Source: Prado023 sp963798745
GTDB taxonomy: Bacteria > Actinomycetota > Actinomycetes > S36-B12 > CAIYMF01
Direction of reading: 5' to 3'
Length of the DNA stretch: 64,000 nucleotides
Assembly: GCA_963798745.1 (NCBI GenBank)
Contig: CAWCUF010000001.1
Span: 1 to 64,000, forward strand
Below the pieces are notes generated by a model. The model worked only from the letters and a program-made list of their open reading frames with translations. It made no database searches and was not told the origin of the DNA. The position numbers and the translations under genes were made by a program. Positions 26,312 through 34,462 of this stretch are shown one piece after another; within the stretch, counting starts at the first letter, position 1, and each line of letters begins with the position of its first letter.

Positions 26312-26731
26312 ATGCCCATGATGAAGAAGAACGGCAAACCCAGGAAGAGCGAATTGCCGAGCCCCGTTGCCCGCTCGGGCAAGAAGGCCAGGCGGACTTT
26401 CGCCAAGGCCCATGACTCGGCCGCGGAGCAGTACGGCGAGGGCAGACGCGCGATGCAGACCGCCTACGCCGCGCTGAAGCGCACCCACGAGAAGGTCGGC
26501 GACCACTGGGAGAAGAAGGACAGCCCAGGCCCCTCGGACGCCCAAGCCGAGGGAGGCAAGGACACCGACCTGCCGACCGCCGGCGGTGTGGATGCCAACG
26601 CGTCCAAGAAGCACCTGTACAAGGTGGCCACGAGGCTCGACATCCGCGGACGGTCGAAGATGTCGAAGTCCGAGCTGGTGGCGGCGATCCAGAAGGCCAA
26701 CCGGAAAGCCACAGCCGAGGCACGACGCTGA
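26312..26731 (+). CDS. ChaB-family protein with SAP/Rho-N-like tail
   Basis: 139 aa. Residues 14-75 match ChaB (ELPSPVARSGKKARRTFAKAHDSAAEQYG, then MQTAYAALKRTHEKVGDHW). The last 45 residues (ASKKHLYKVATRLDIRGRSKMSKSELVAAIQKANRK) are a SAP/Rho N-terminal-like helix-extended-helix motif that often binds nucleic acid. This two-domain arrangement is common in actinobacteria. An AGAAGAG ribosome site precedes the ATG. Role unproven; the original link of ChaB to cation transport is weak. Confidence 0.85.
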   Translation: MPMMKKNGKPRKSELPSPVARSGKKARRTFAKAHDSAAEQYGEGRRAMQTAYAALKRTHEKVGDHWEKKDSPGPSDAQAEGGKDTDLPTAGGVDANASKKHLYKVATRLDIRGRSKMSKSELVAAIQKANRKATAEARR

Positions 26732-26822
26732 ACCACGACGGGGCGGCCGGATGAGTCGGACGCCGAACGGCCAACCAGTCTGGGTGCCCGGCTCGGACGG
26801 GGCGATGATTGCCCGTCCGGCG

Positions 26823-27115
26823 GCTCACTCCGGCGCCATCGGCCGCCTCGGCGCCACGTGCCACCTCAACGTCAGGGAAGACGATCTCGACGGGCTCGGT
26901 GAACCTCTTCCCAGTGACCTCGTCGTGGCGCATGAAAGTCGGCGGCTCGATACGGACGTGCATCGAATACCTGCCATCCGCGGGGAGCCGCCAGTTCCCT
27001 CCGTAGTGGTAGAGCATCGGATGCCACACCATCGGCGGTTGTGGCTTCCCACGACCGTGCCGTCTGCTGCCGTCGATGTCACCTCGACATTGAGGCATGG
27101 CACGAAGCGACCATC
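26823..27115 (-). pseudogene. Fragment of a P19-like periplasmic iron-transport protein
   Basis: In one minus-strand frame the DNA reads GRFVPCLNVEVTSTAADGTV, then after a one-base shift PPMVWHPMLYHYGGNWRLPA, RIEPPTFMRHDEVTGKRFTE and VEIVFPDVEV. This matches the C-terminal two thirds of P19-type (pfam10634) Fe2+ transport proteins, including the His-rich metal-site regions. The N-terminal part and signal peptide are missing; the IS3 element begins where they should be. The shift may be a missing T in the run after AAC. Confidence 0.6.
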
Positions 27116-27798
27116 GCCCGCGTTGAGGCGGCGGTCGTTATACCAGTCGACCGATTCGGCGCTGGCCAGTTCGACGGCGTCGACGTTGCGCCACGGTCCT
27201 TGGCGTCGGATGACCTCGGTCTTGTACAGCCCGTTGATGGACTCGGCCAGGGCGTGTCGTAACTGGAGCCGACGGCCCCGACCGACGGCCGGATCCCGGC
27301 CTCGGCCAGCCGCTGGGTGTGCGCCAGCGACAGGTACTGGCTGCCATGGTCGTGGTGGGCCACCAGGGCGGTGAAGTCCGCCCGGCCTTCATGCTCACGG
27401 ACCCAGATCGCCTGCTCGACCGCGTCGAGGACCAGGTCGGCAGTCATCGACGTGGCAGCGCGCCAGCCCAGGATGCGCCGGGCGTAGGCGGCGATCACGA
27501 ACGCCACGTAGACCCAACCGGCCCACGTGGAGACGTAGGTGAAGTCGGCCACCCACAGCCGGTTCGGGGCCAGCGGCTCGAAGTCGCCCCCCACCGGGTC
27601 CGCGGGCTTGGGTCCGACGCCGGCGATCGTGGTGCGCTTGACCTTGCCGCGGACCGCCCCGCGCAATCCGAGTTGGGCCATCAGCTGCTCCACCGTGCAC
27701 CGAGCCACGGGCACCCCCACCCGGTTCAGCGCCATACCCCATCGCAGCCCGCCGCAGGGCTGGTGGTCGGCCTGCTCGTGGATGGAGTCCACGATCAC
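27116..27798 (-). pseudogene. IS3 orfB (DDE transposase), truncated
   Basis: GTG at 27798 overlaps the orfA stop. After an internally deleted N terminus come VARCTVEQLMAQLGLRGAVRGK, PNRLWVADFTYVSTWAGWVYVAF (first catalytic Asp), HHDHGSQYLS (second Asp) and, after a one-base loss at about 27261 (an AAC reduced to AC), ALAESINGLYKTEVI (catalytic Glu). The frame ends at WYNDRRL without the usual C terminus. Confidence 0.85.
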
Positions 27799-28118
27799 TG
27801 ACCTGGCCGGTCGAGCTCGGCCGCGAAGAAGGCCGAGGCAGCTTTCAGGATCGCGTTCGCTCTTCTCAGCTCGGCGTTCTCCCGCTTCAGCCGTTTGATC
27901 TCGACTCCTCACTGGTGGACCCCCGCGCGGGCGCTCTGATCGACCTCGGCCTGGCGCACCCACTTCCGAACCGTCTCGGCCGCGGACACCCCCAGCAACT
28001 CCGCGACCCGGGCCATCGCTGCCCAATCCGTCGCATGATCGGGCCTGATCTCGGCATACATCCGAACCGCCCGGGCCTTCAGCTCCGGCGGATACCTCTT
28101 CGACGTGTTCCCTGACAT
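27795..28118 (-). pseudogene. IS3 orfA (HTH protein), frameshifted
   Basis: ATG at 28118 opens SKRYPPELKARAVRMYAEIR and VAELLGVSAAETVRKWVRQAE, the transposase helix-turn-helix. After a disturbed stretch near 27910-27935 the second half (IKRLKRENAELRRANAILKA, then SAFFAAELDRPGQ and stop) appears in another frame as the leucine-zipper part. Two shifts separate the halves. Confidence 0.8.
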
Positions 28119-28167
28119 GAACTCCAACCCTCCCAAGGCTTGGAGTCTCCGGACTCACCAGGGCGGT

Positions 28168-28872
28168 TCAGTTTGATAACGCATCCTGTGGGCGGCAACG
28201 ACACACCCGCCAGCGACGCGGGAGTCCAGCCGTGGCCATGCCAGACGCCGCCACCCCTGGACGCGGTCGAGCCTCAGACAGCGCCTTTCGCGGCGAAGTG
28301 ACACACCCTGCGGTCGACTGGATCGAGGCGTGGGCAGGCGTTGAGCGTGAACGGCGTGCCGCCCGCAGCGCGGTGCTTCCACCGTTGGGGTATGCGGCGC
28401 TGTCACCCGGTCTGCTGGTGGGAGGTGCCTGGGGCAGGCCGCTCTCGCAGAGGTGCTTGAGCCGCTGCAGGTCGGCACGTGCCCGGGTAGCGACCCGTCG
28501 CCGGATCAGCGGCTCGAGCAGCCGCGCTACGCGGCCGGGCACGGCCAGTGACTGCTCGACGTGCAGCAGCGTGCCCGCCGGATGGGGGCTGACCTCGTAG
28601 CGCGCGGTGACCGTCATCCCCTGACCCTCCAGCAGCACAGCCATCGAGGCGCCGGGGTGGAACTCCATGATGCGTCCGTGCATCTCTACGCGTCCGAGGT
28701 TGTCCTGCAGGACCTCGCGGGACTCGGTGCCGACCATGCCGGGTTCGGCGTGAAGCACTTCTCCTCCCGCGTGATCGGGCTGCCACTGACGTGCCCGTTC
28801 AGGATCCTCGATCCAACTGAACACCACCTCCGGTGCGCACCTGATCACCATCGAGTGCTGGAACGGGATCAC
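28168..28872 (-). CDS. SRPBCC-family protein, 3 prime end altered by IS3
   Basis: 234 aa as read. Residues 1-135 are a START/Bet v1-like ligand-binding fold (HSMVIRCAPEVVFSWIEDPERARQWQPDHAGGEV, then GMTVTARYEVSPHPAGTLLHVEQSLAVPG and RADLQRLKHLCESG). The last 75 residues are Arg/Ser-rich and non-family, and the TGA stop is the first three bases of the IS3 terminus, so the native end is probably lost or shifted. GTG at 28872 is chosen; ribosome site weak. Likely a lipid- or small-molecule-binding protein. Confidence 0.65.
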   Translation of the reverse strand: MIPFQHSMVIRCAPEVVFSWIEDPERARQWQPDHAGGEVLHAEPGMVGTESREVLQDNLGRVEMHGRIMEFHPGASMAVLLEGQGMTVTARYEVSPHPAGTLLHVEQSLAVPGRVARLLEPLIRRRVATRARADLQRLKHLCESGLPQAPPTSRPGDSAAYPNGGSTALRAARRSRSTPAHASIQSTAGCVTSPRKALSEARPRPGVAASGMATAGLPRRWRVCRCRPQDALSN

Positions 28873-29138
28873 CCCACTGTCCCACCTCGGTCGCCAGCGC
28901 CGCCCGCTCACCCGACACGGACCGCGCAGGAACAGTCCCTCACTGGTAGACGATCGCGCACGGAGGCTCCTCCGGGCGAATCGAGGACGGGCGTTGGGTC
29001 AAGACCGCACCGGGTGCGGTGCGTCCGTGCGCGGCGGCGCATGCGCTACCCGTCGGAGGTGCTGGTGGGGGTGAAGTGGGGGTCCGTCGGCCAGAGTCCG
29101 ACGGCGACCAGCCCTGGAAGCGCGGCGGGCGATAGGGA

Positions 29139-29501
29139 TCAGTCGACGTCGGGCAGCGGGCCGAAGAACCCGAGAACCCGCGTCACCTGGCCGTGCTCGT
29201 CGACCTCGGTGACGTCGAAGCCGGAGAGGAGCACAAGGCCGTCGCGGCTGATCTGCCATGAGTAGCGGTGGAGTTGATGATGACTGTCCACCCCGCTCGT
29301 GCGCGAGTAGGTCGCCCCGGGAAGACTGCCTTGCACCCTGCGGACGTTCGTCTCGAACTCGTCGATGCCGTGGGTCGCCACGCTGGGATCGACGAACTCG
29401 ACTCCTGGTGCCACCGCCCTCTCCACATGGTGGCGGACCAATACTGGATCAGGCTCATTCCACGCAGCCAGCATGTGGTCGAGGGATTCGGGATAGGTCA
29501 C
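29139..29501 (-). CDS. NTF2-like / SnoaL-like protein
   Basis: 120 aa. SLDHMLAAWNEPDPVLVRHHVERAVAPGVEFVDPSVATHGIDEF is the cone-shaped NTF2-like opening; the rest alternates strands (YSWQISRDGLVLLSGFDVTEVDEHGQVTRVLGFFG). The SnoaL/ketosteroid-isomerase superfamily includes many proteins of unknown ligand. AGGAG five bases before the GTG supports this start. Complete in length for the family. Confidence 0.8.
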   Translation of the reverse strand: MTYPESLDHMLAAWNEPDPVLVRHHVERAVAPGVEFVDPSVATHGIDEFETNVRRVQGSLPGATYSRTSGVDSHHQLHRYSWQISRDGLVLLSGFDVTEVDEHGQVTRVLGFFGPLPDVD

Positions 29502-29904
29502 GAAGACTCCTGGGACGGATCCGGTGCGCAGGGCAGCGACCGGATGGTCAACAGCCAACCCTGAATACGCCTCGCTGTCGATAGCCCACAGCCCCGGGCA
29601 GCCCAGAGGCCGGGGGCTGTGGTCTGCTCCCCGCGCGGGCGGAGATGACCGGACGGGCTGGATGAACCGTTGGCGTCGATCGATTCCGATGCCGAACGTC
29701 CGATACTCGACAGTTGCAGGCGGTCCTTCCTGGCCGGTCATGCCACCGCTGCAGCCAGGACCGTCCTCGCTCCCGTCACCGTGCGTCCGCCGGCGGCGGT
29801 AACGGGCACCTCGTGGTGTCAATTCAGCGCCCCGCCCCGCGCCCCACCGGGATCGATGGCTGCCCCACCGCGGATCGCCTGGTCCTGCGCCGTGAGGATC
29901 CTCC
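29502..29904. other. Stretch where the SorC helix-turn-helix should be
   Basis: No frame encodes a recognisable DNA-binding domain; the readings are Arg/Pro/Ser-rich. The N terminus of the following SorC-type regulator is therefore absent, not merely shifted. Confidence 0.4.
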
Positions 29905-30731
29905 CGTGAGCTCGGGATCGTGCAGATCGAGATCGTCCCCCCGGGCGTGGACCCCGCGTTGGTCGAACGTCTGCGGGAACGGCTGGGCCTGCACCGCGGC
30001 CACGTGGCATCCGGCCGGGCCAACGAGGCGGATCCCGGTCCCCCGCTCAGCGGTCCGTTCGGGGCCGCGCTCGACGAGATCCCGCTGACCAGCGGAGACG
30101 TCCTGGTCTCCTCATGGGGCAGGACGGTCTACAGCGTGAGCCGCACGATCCGGCGCACGCTACCCGGCGTGGTGATCGCCCCGGCCATGGGGGGCAACGC
30201 CAGCGACCGGCCCTGGTTCCAACCGAACGAGATCGTGCGCACCTGGTCCCGGTCGCTCGGCGGGCGCCCCGTGTACCTCAACGCCCCGGCCCTGGTCTCC
30301 GCCACACTCGCCGAGCCACTGCGGGGCCGAGCCCGAGGTCCGCGACATCGTCGCCCTCTGGGACCGCGCCCGGGTCGCCCTCGTCGGGGTCGGCGCGTGG
30401 CCCAAGCCCGATCCCAGCTACGCGGCCGCCGGATTCCCGGTCCACGACCCAGCCCTCGCCGACGCCGTCGGCGACGTCGCCGGGTGGTCGTTCACCATTG
30501 ACGGGCACATCGTGACCCTCGAGCAGGGCCGCGTCCTGCTCGAGGGTCACCCCGGACCAGCCCCGGGCGATCCCCCACGTCATCTGCTTTGCCGGCAGCG
30601 CCACCAAGGCCAGGGCAGCCATCGGCGCAGCGCGAGCAGGATTGATCAACGTCCTGGTCACCGATGCAAGCACGGCACGCGCGATGGACGCCGCCCTGGA
30701 CGCCGAGGCCGGGACGCGGAGCCAACGCTGA
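29905..30731 (+). pseudogene. SorC/DeoR-type sugar-binding regulator, truncated and frameshifted
   Basis: The effector domain is readable in three frames: RELGIVQIEIVPPGVDPALVERLRERLGL, GDVLVSSWGRTVYSVSRTI and VIAPAMGGNASDRPWFQPNEIVRTW; then EPEVRDIVALWDRARVALVGVGAW; then RAIPHVICFAGSATKARAAIGAARAGLINVLVTDASTARAM. These are the standard motifs of SorC-family regulators. Shifts lie near 30325 and 30550, and an in-frame TGA lies just before the first segment with no helix-turn-helix upstream. The downstream dehydrogenase resembles enzymes controlled by SorC proteins. Confidence 0.85.
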
Positions 30732-30912
30732 AAGCGCCCTGGTTGCAGCTGTTGCGCTGGAGCCGGGATTTCCGGCAGGCGGACGGGGATGGTGGCCGCA
30801 CGTCCCCGCTCAGTTGCCGATCGCCGGGTCTTGAGGACCCGATGCTGCTCGACCTGCAGTCGGTTGCCGGCTCCGGCGGGGCCTGGACCTGATCCTGGGG
30901 GCACCCTTCGTG

Positions 30913-30944
30913 GTCCAGCACGATTGTGCACATTCGTGCTGGAC
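30913..30944. promoter_or_regulatory. 32-bp palindrome before the dehydrogenase
   Basis: GTCCAGCACGA and TCGTGCTGGAC are perfect 11-bp arms around TTGTGCACAT, whose GTGCAC core is itself palindromic; another GTGCAC lies at 30949-30954. The site ends 96 bases before the dehydrogenase ATG and follows the SorC remnant, so it is a candidate SorC operator; a terminator of the remnant is the alternative. Confidence 0.6.
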
Positions 30945-31040
30945 GTCGGTGCACACACCTGATAGATTCCGCTTGTCGGCGTGATCGAGACCCCTCGCGA
31001 ACATGGCGAAGCACGACCGCAGGCCAAACACGGAGGAACC

Positions 31041-32777
31041 ATGACATCTGAGTACGACCGATACCACGCCGCCGCATACGCCCTGCCGGAACAAGGCTGG
31101 GCCTGGAATCTGTATGGTGCGGGCGAAGAGAACATGGGCAAGGACGGTCAACCCGAGCTGGTGCCCATCCCCAAACCCGATGCCGACCAGATGCTGGTGC
31201 GCATCGATAGCGTGGGACAGTGCTTCTCCGATGTGAAGATCATGCGCCAGGGGGGCAGCCACCCGAAGCTCTACAATCGCGATCTGTCCCAGGAGCCCAC
31301 CCGGCTGGGGCACGAGGTCAGCTTGACGGTCATCGAAGTCGGAGAGAACCTGAAGGGCCGGTATCACCACGGCCAGCGGCTGGCCGTGCAGCCCGATATC
31401 TATCAGGATGGCAAGAGCACGGCCTACGGCTACACCATTCCCGGGGGACTGATCCAGTATCACCTGATGGGCTCGGAAATGCTCGACACCGACGATGGCG
31501 CCTGCCTGCTGCCCGTCAGTGACACGATGGGGTATGCCGAGTCCTCCACGCTGGAGCCTTGGGGTTGCGTCATGGCTGCCTATACCCAACGCCGCCGCCT
31601 GGATCCCAAGACCGGCGGGATCATGTGGATCATGGGCCGGCCCGCAGATGAGCGGGAATACCTCTTCTCCTCCGGTCTGGACGCCCCGACCACCATTGTG
31701 ATGACCGACGTGCCCGCCACAGTGGAAGAGCTGGTGGAGCAAACCTCGGCCCAGAAGATCGTGCGCAATGACATCGGCCCCGATGATTATCAAGCTTTGG
31801 TGGACGAACTGACTGACGGCATCGGCTTTGACGATATCGTCATGCTCGATCCCCGTTCCGCGGCAACGGTGGGTGCCGTGGCGAAGCACATCGCCCGGCG
31901 GGGCACCCTCAACCTGGTGGGCCAGACCGCCCTGGACGGCTTGGTAGACACCGACGTTGGCCGCCTGCATTACGACTACACCGCCTATCTCGGCAGCCAC
32001 GGACCGGATATCGCCGCCTCCTATGGGGAGGCGCGCAACCGCTGTGATCTGCGTCCGAAGGGCACCACCGTCTTCGTGGGCGCCGGCGGCCCGATGGGGT
32101 TGATGCACGTCCAGCGGGCCATTCAACAGCCCGACGGCCCCCGCCAGATCGTCGCCACAGAGATGAGCGATGAGCGCCTGAAGAGCCTCCTGGAACGTCT
32201 GGCCCCTCTGGCGCAGGCCAACGGCTGTGAGCTGTTCACCTTCAATTCCCAAACCCAAGACCAATCCCTCCACGATTTCGTCATGGAGATCACCGGCAAC
32301 CAGGGGGCCGACGATGTGGTCGTCAGTGTCCCCATCAGCGCTGTGATGGCCGAGGCCGACACGCTGATGAATCCCGACGGCATGCTGGTCTTCTTCGCCG
32401 GTGTGCCCAACGGCACCCTGGCGCCCTTGAACCTGAGCGCGGTTTACCTCAACAATGCCCAATACACGGGAACTTCCGGATTGACCATCCACGATCAGCA
32501 GCAGGTGGTGGACCTGGCCGATCGAGGGGAGCTCTCTCCGGGTTCCATCGTGGGCGCCATCGGCGGCATGCAGGAGGCCGGGGAAGGCCTGCGGGCCTTG
32601 GTGGAAGGCCGCTACTCCGGCAAGGTCATCATCTTCCCCCAGATCCACGACCTTCCCCTGATGGGACTCAGTGAGCTGAAGGAGAAGCTGCCGGAAGTCG
32701 CCGAAAAGCTGGGGTCCGGCGACATGTGGACGAACGAGGCGGAAAAGGCGCTCTTCGAAGAATTCTGGAGAGCGTGA
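31041..32777 (+). CDS. Double-Rossmann zinc-type dehydrogenase (MDR superfamily)
   Basis: 578 aa, far longer than the usual 350-410. Residues about 1-185 are a GroES-like catalytic domain with QCFSDVKIM, LGHEVSLTVIEVGENLKG, GGLIQYH and SSTLEPWGC, the zinc-ligand positions of sorbitol and sorbose-1-phosphate-type reductases. A first Rossmann-like unit without a Gly-rich loop (GIMWIMGRPADE to GTLNLVGQTALDG) follows, then a second with a good dinucleotide loop (VFVGAGGPMGLMHVQRA). GGAGGA precedes the ATG. The DNA is visibly less GC-rich than its neighbours, so transfer is likely. Likely role: oxidation or reduction of a sugar alcohol or sugar phosphate. Confidence 0.85.
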   Translation: MTSEYDRYHAAAYALPEQGWAWNLYGAGEENMGKDGQPELVPIPKPDADQMLVRIDSVGQCFSDVKIMRQGGSHPKLYNRDLSQEPTRLGHEVSLTVIEVGENLKGRYHHGQRLAVQPDIYQDGKSTAYGYTIPGGLIQYHLMGSEMLDTDDGACLLPVSDTMGYAESSTLEPWGCVMAAYTQRRRLDPKTGGIMWIMGRPADEREYLFSSGLDAPTTIVMTDVPATVEELVEQTSAQKIVRNDIGPDDYQALVDELTDGIGFDDIVMLDPRSAATVGAVAKHIARRGTLNLVGQTALDGLVDTDVGRLHYDYTAYLGSHGPDIAASYGEARNRCDLRPKGTTVFVGAGGPMGLMHVQRAIQQPDGPRQIVATEMSDERLKSLLERLAPLAQANGCELFTFNSQTQDQSLHDFVMEITGNQGADDVVVSVPISAVMAEADTLMNPDGMLVFFAGVPNGTLAPLNLSAVYLNNAQYTGTSGLTIHDQQQVVDLADRGELSPGSIVGAIGGMQEAGEGLRALVEGRYSGKVIIFPQIHDLPLMGLSELKEKLPEVAEKLGSGDMWTNEAEKALFEEFWRA

Positions 32778-33160
32778 TGGCGACGTAGGTCGTCATCACC
32801 GTTGGCTACTTGACCACTCACCTCGCGGAGGGACACGTCGTCGACCTCCTAGTCGCCGTAGCGGGTGGGCGACCATCACGGCCGACTCCTGCGGATCGCT
32901 GCTGCACCCGGACACCGCCAGCAACCGGCCACCAGCCGCGGCGAACGCTGCCACTCCGGTCCACCCAAGTCGCCGAGGCCCATCCGCGACCACGTTCAGG
33001 GCTGGATGCGCTGGCAAGGTGGCGGGTCTGGCCGTCCATGAGGTGCACACGGGTGTTCCTCCGGTTGGTCGGCCGACTCTGCGGCAGGGTCGGCATCCAG
33101 GTCGCCGCGTACCAGAGGTCCAGTGTAGACATTGCGTACCGCACGTTAGCGGTGGAGTCG
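32778..33160. other. Stretch after the dehydrogenase, possible decayed gene
   Basis: A minus-strand reading contains a protein-like segment (LGWTGVAAFAAAGGRLLAVSG) within about 60 residues, but it has no start or family match. It may be a remnant. A plus-strand hairpin terminator closes the region. Confidence 0.3.
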
Positions 33161-33194
33161 CCCTTCGGGGTGGCATGACGCCCCGAGGGGTTTT
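33161..33194 (+). terminator. Rho-independent-type terminator
   Basis: CCCTTCGGGG and CCCCGAGGGG form a 10-bp stem with one mismatch, followed by TTTT. The T tract gives plus-strand orientation, so it would end transcripts coming from the dehydrogenase side. Confidence 0.6.
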
Positions 33195-33216
33195 CGACCA
33201 GATCCCGACCCTTCCT

Positions 33217-34017
33217 TCAGGGGCGTCCGAGGTTGAGGATGGCTGCCGCCAGGGCCGCCAGATCCTCGGTGGGGGTCTCGGTCAGGCCGGTTCCGACCTT
33301 GATGCGCGGTTCGAACGCAGCCCATCCCACGACGAGGGCCGCGACGGCACCGACCGCGACCTCGGGTGTCAGCGCCGGGAACACGGGGGTGGGTTGGGGT
33401 GTTCCGGCGGCTCGTCGGGTCTCGATGTCAGATTGCAGGGAGGCCAGGAACAGTGCGATCACCGGCGCGCGGTCAGAGTTCCTGGCTGCCCCGTCCTCGG
33501 TGAGCATCGAGTTGATGATCACCCGGACGCTGTCCTGGCGGTGCAGCAGCGTGTGGATCAGGCGATCGAGGCCCCCCATGGCGGCGTCCGGGCTCGGTTC
33601 GGTGAATGCGAGCACCTCGTTGATGGTGCGGTCGATCACCGCGCGTTCCAGGTCCTGCTTGTTGCCGATGTGCCGGTAGATCAGGGTGTGCGGGATGGCG
33701 GCACGGGCAGCGATCTCCCGCACGGAGATGTCGGCCATCGGCCGGGTTGCCATTAGTTCCGCCGCCGCGTCGATGATCGCCTCGCGCTTGAGGTCCAAGG
33801 ATGAGGGCCCACCGCTCGGGGCCAGGCTCGGGGATCGCCAGGCCTCGACGTCGCTGCGCAGCCACAGGTTGGTGCGGCCCTTCCCCCGGGTCACCGCTGG
33901 GCGGGGGAAGTCGGCGTAGCGGCGACGGTAGGTCGACACGCTGTGCCGATGGGTCAGGCCCAGGGCCTGGGCCACCTGGCTGCTGTCGATCAGGTCATCA
34001 GGCTCGATGGGACTCAT
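33217..34017 (-). CDS. TetR-family regulator with an extra N-terminal AlpA/MerR-like HTH
   Basis: 266 aa. Residues 8-58 (DDLIDSSQVAQALGLTHRHSVSTYRRRYADFPRPAV, then GRTNLWLRSDVEAWR) form an AlpA/excisionase-like winged helix of the kind usually found alone. Residues 72-120 are a full TetR helix-turn-helix (REAIIDAAAELMATRPMADISVREIAARAAIPHTLIYRHIGNKQDL), followed by a TetR C-terminal domain with helical VAVGAVAALVVGWAAFEP. Two DNA-binding units in one chain is unusual. The leader is short with no clear ribosome site; a 16-bp imperfect palindrome lies just upstream. Confidence 0.85.
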   Translation of the reverse strand: MSPIEPDDLIDSSQVAQALGLTHRHSVSTYRRRYADFPRPAVTRGKGRTNLWLRSDVEAWRSPSLAPSGGPSSLDLKREAIIDAAAELMATRPMADISVREIAARAAIPHTLIYRHIGNKQDLERAVIDRTINEVLAFTEPSPDAAMGGLDRLIHTLLHRQDSVRVIINSMLTEDGAARNSDRAPVIALFLASLQSDIETRRAAGTPQPTPVFPALTPEVAVGAVAALVVGWAAFEPRIKVGTGLTETPTEDLAALAAAILNLGRP

Positions 34018-34024
34018 GGTGATA

Positions 34025-34040
34025 GTCAACCTAGTTAGAC
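34025..34040. promoter_or_regulatory. Imperfect palindrome at the AlpA-TetR promoter
   Basis: GTCAACCTAGTTAGAC has mirrored ends (GTC/GAC) and a CTAG centre. It sits 8-23 bases before the start codon and includes TTGAC on the minus strand. Autoregulatory operator suspected. Confidence 0.45.
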
Positions 34041-34462
34041 ATCGTGTTGCCAGTCGGCACGAATCGTCTCGGAGTTCGGGGCCCACGGACGACAGATCGG
34101 GCGCAGTCCGGGGTGGCTGCCCGCGTGTCCATCCGGGCAATCCACGCCATGACCTCGTCGGCCGGGCGGCCGGTACGTAGCGCGCCAGCCATGAAGACCA
34201 GGACATGGAACGACGCCCGGGGCCGCGCGCCCAGCAACGGGGGTGGGGGGTTCGGGGCTGGCGGAGTCGGAGGGCACGGTGGCATCCTGGCAGCCGCATC
34301 CAGCACACGCGTCCGCACGAACCGCACGCTCCGGCCTGTCGACCAGGCGTGGGACTGTTGATGAGCGCACCAGGATCATGGCGCGCGACCGTTCAGCCGC
34401 CGGCGTAAGGTAACGGGTGGTCGCGTCTGTCGACATCGCTTCGCCCCAAGGAGACCAGCACC
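34041..34462. other. Intergenic region between the AlpA-TetR gene and the sulfatase
   Basis: A minus-strand frame (34031-34327, 98 aa) contains a protein-like piece (FHVLVFMAGALRTGRPADEVMAWIARM) but no ribosome site and a Pro-rich start, so it is not called. The sulfatase promoter must lie in the right part. Confidence 0.3.

Larger units (their letters stand above)
27116..28170 (-). mobile_element. Degenerate IS3-family element
   Basis: orfA and orfB overlap in the manner of IS3 elements. The left terminus is recognisable on the minus strand as TGAACCGCCCTGG starting at 28170, a typical IS3-type end. The other end is lost: orfB breaks off after WYNDRRL and joins the P19-like remnant. Several indels and an internal deletion show it is immobile. 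Confidence 0.8.

Noticed and set aside
30810..32648. Minus-strand frame of about 610 codons opposite the dehydrogenase
   Set aside because: His/Gly/Val-rich mirror reading with no motif; the plus strand carries the dehydrogenase.
32796..33176. Minus-strand frame with a protein-like centre
   Set aside because: No start, ribosome site or family match; reported only as a possible remnant in the gap entry.
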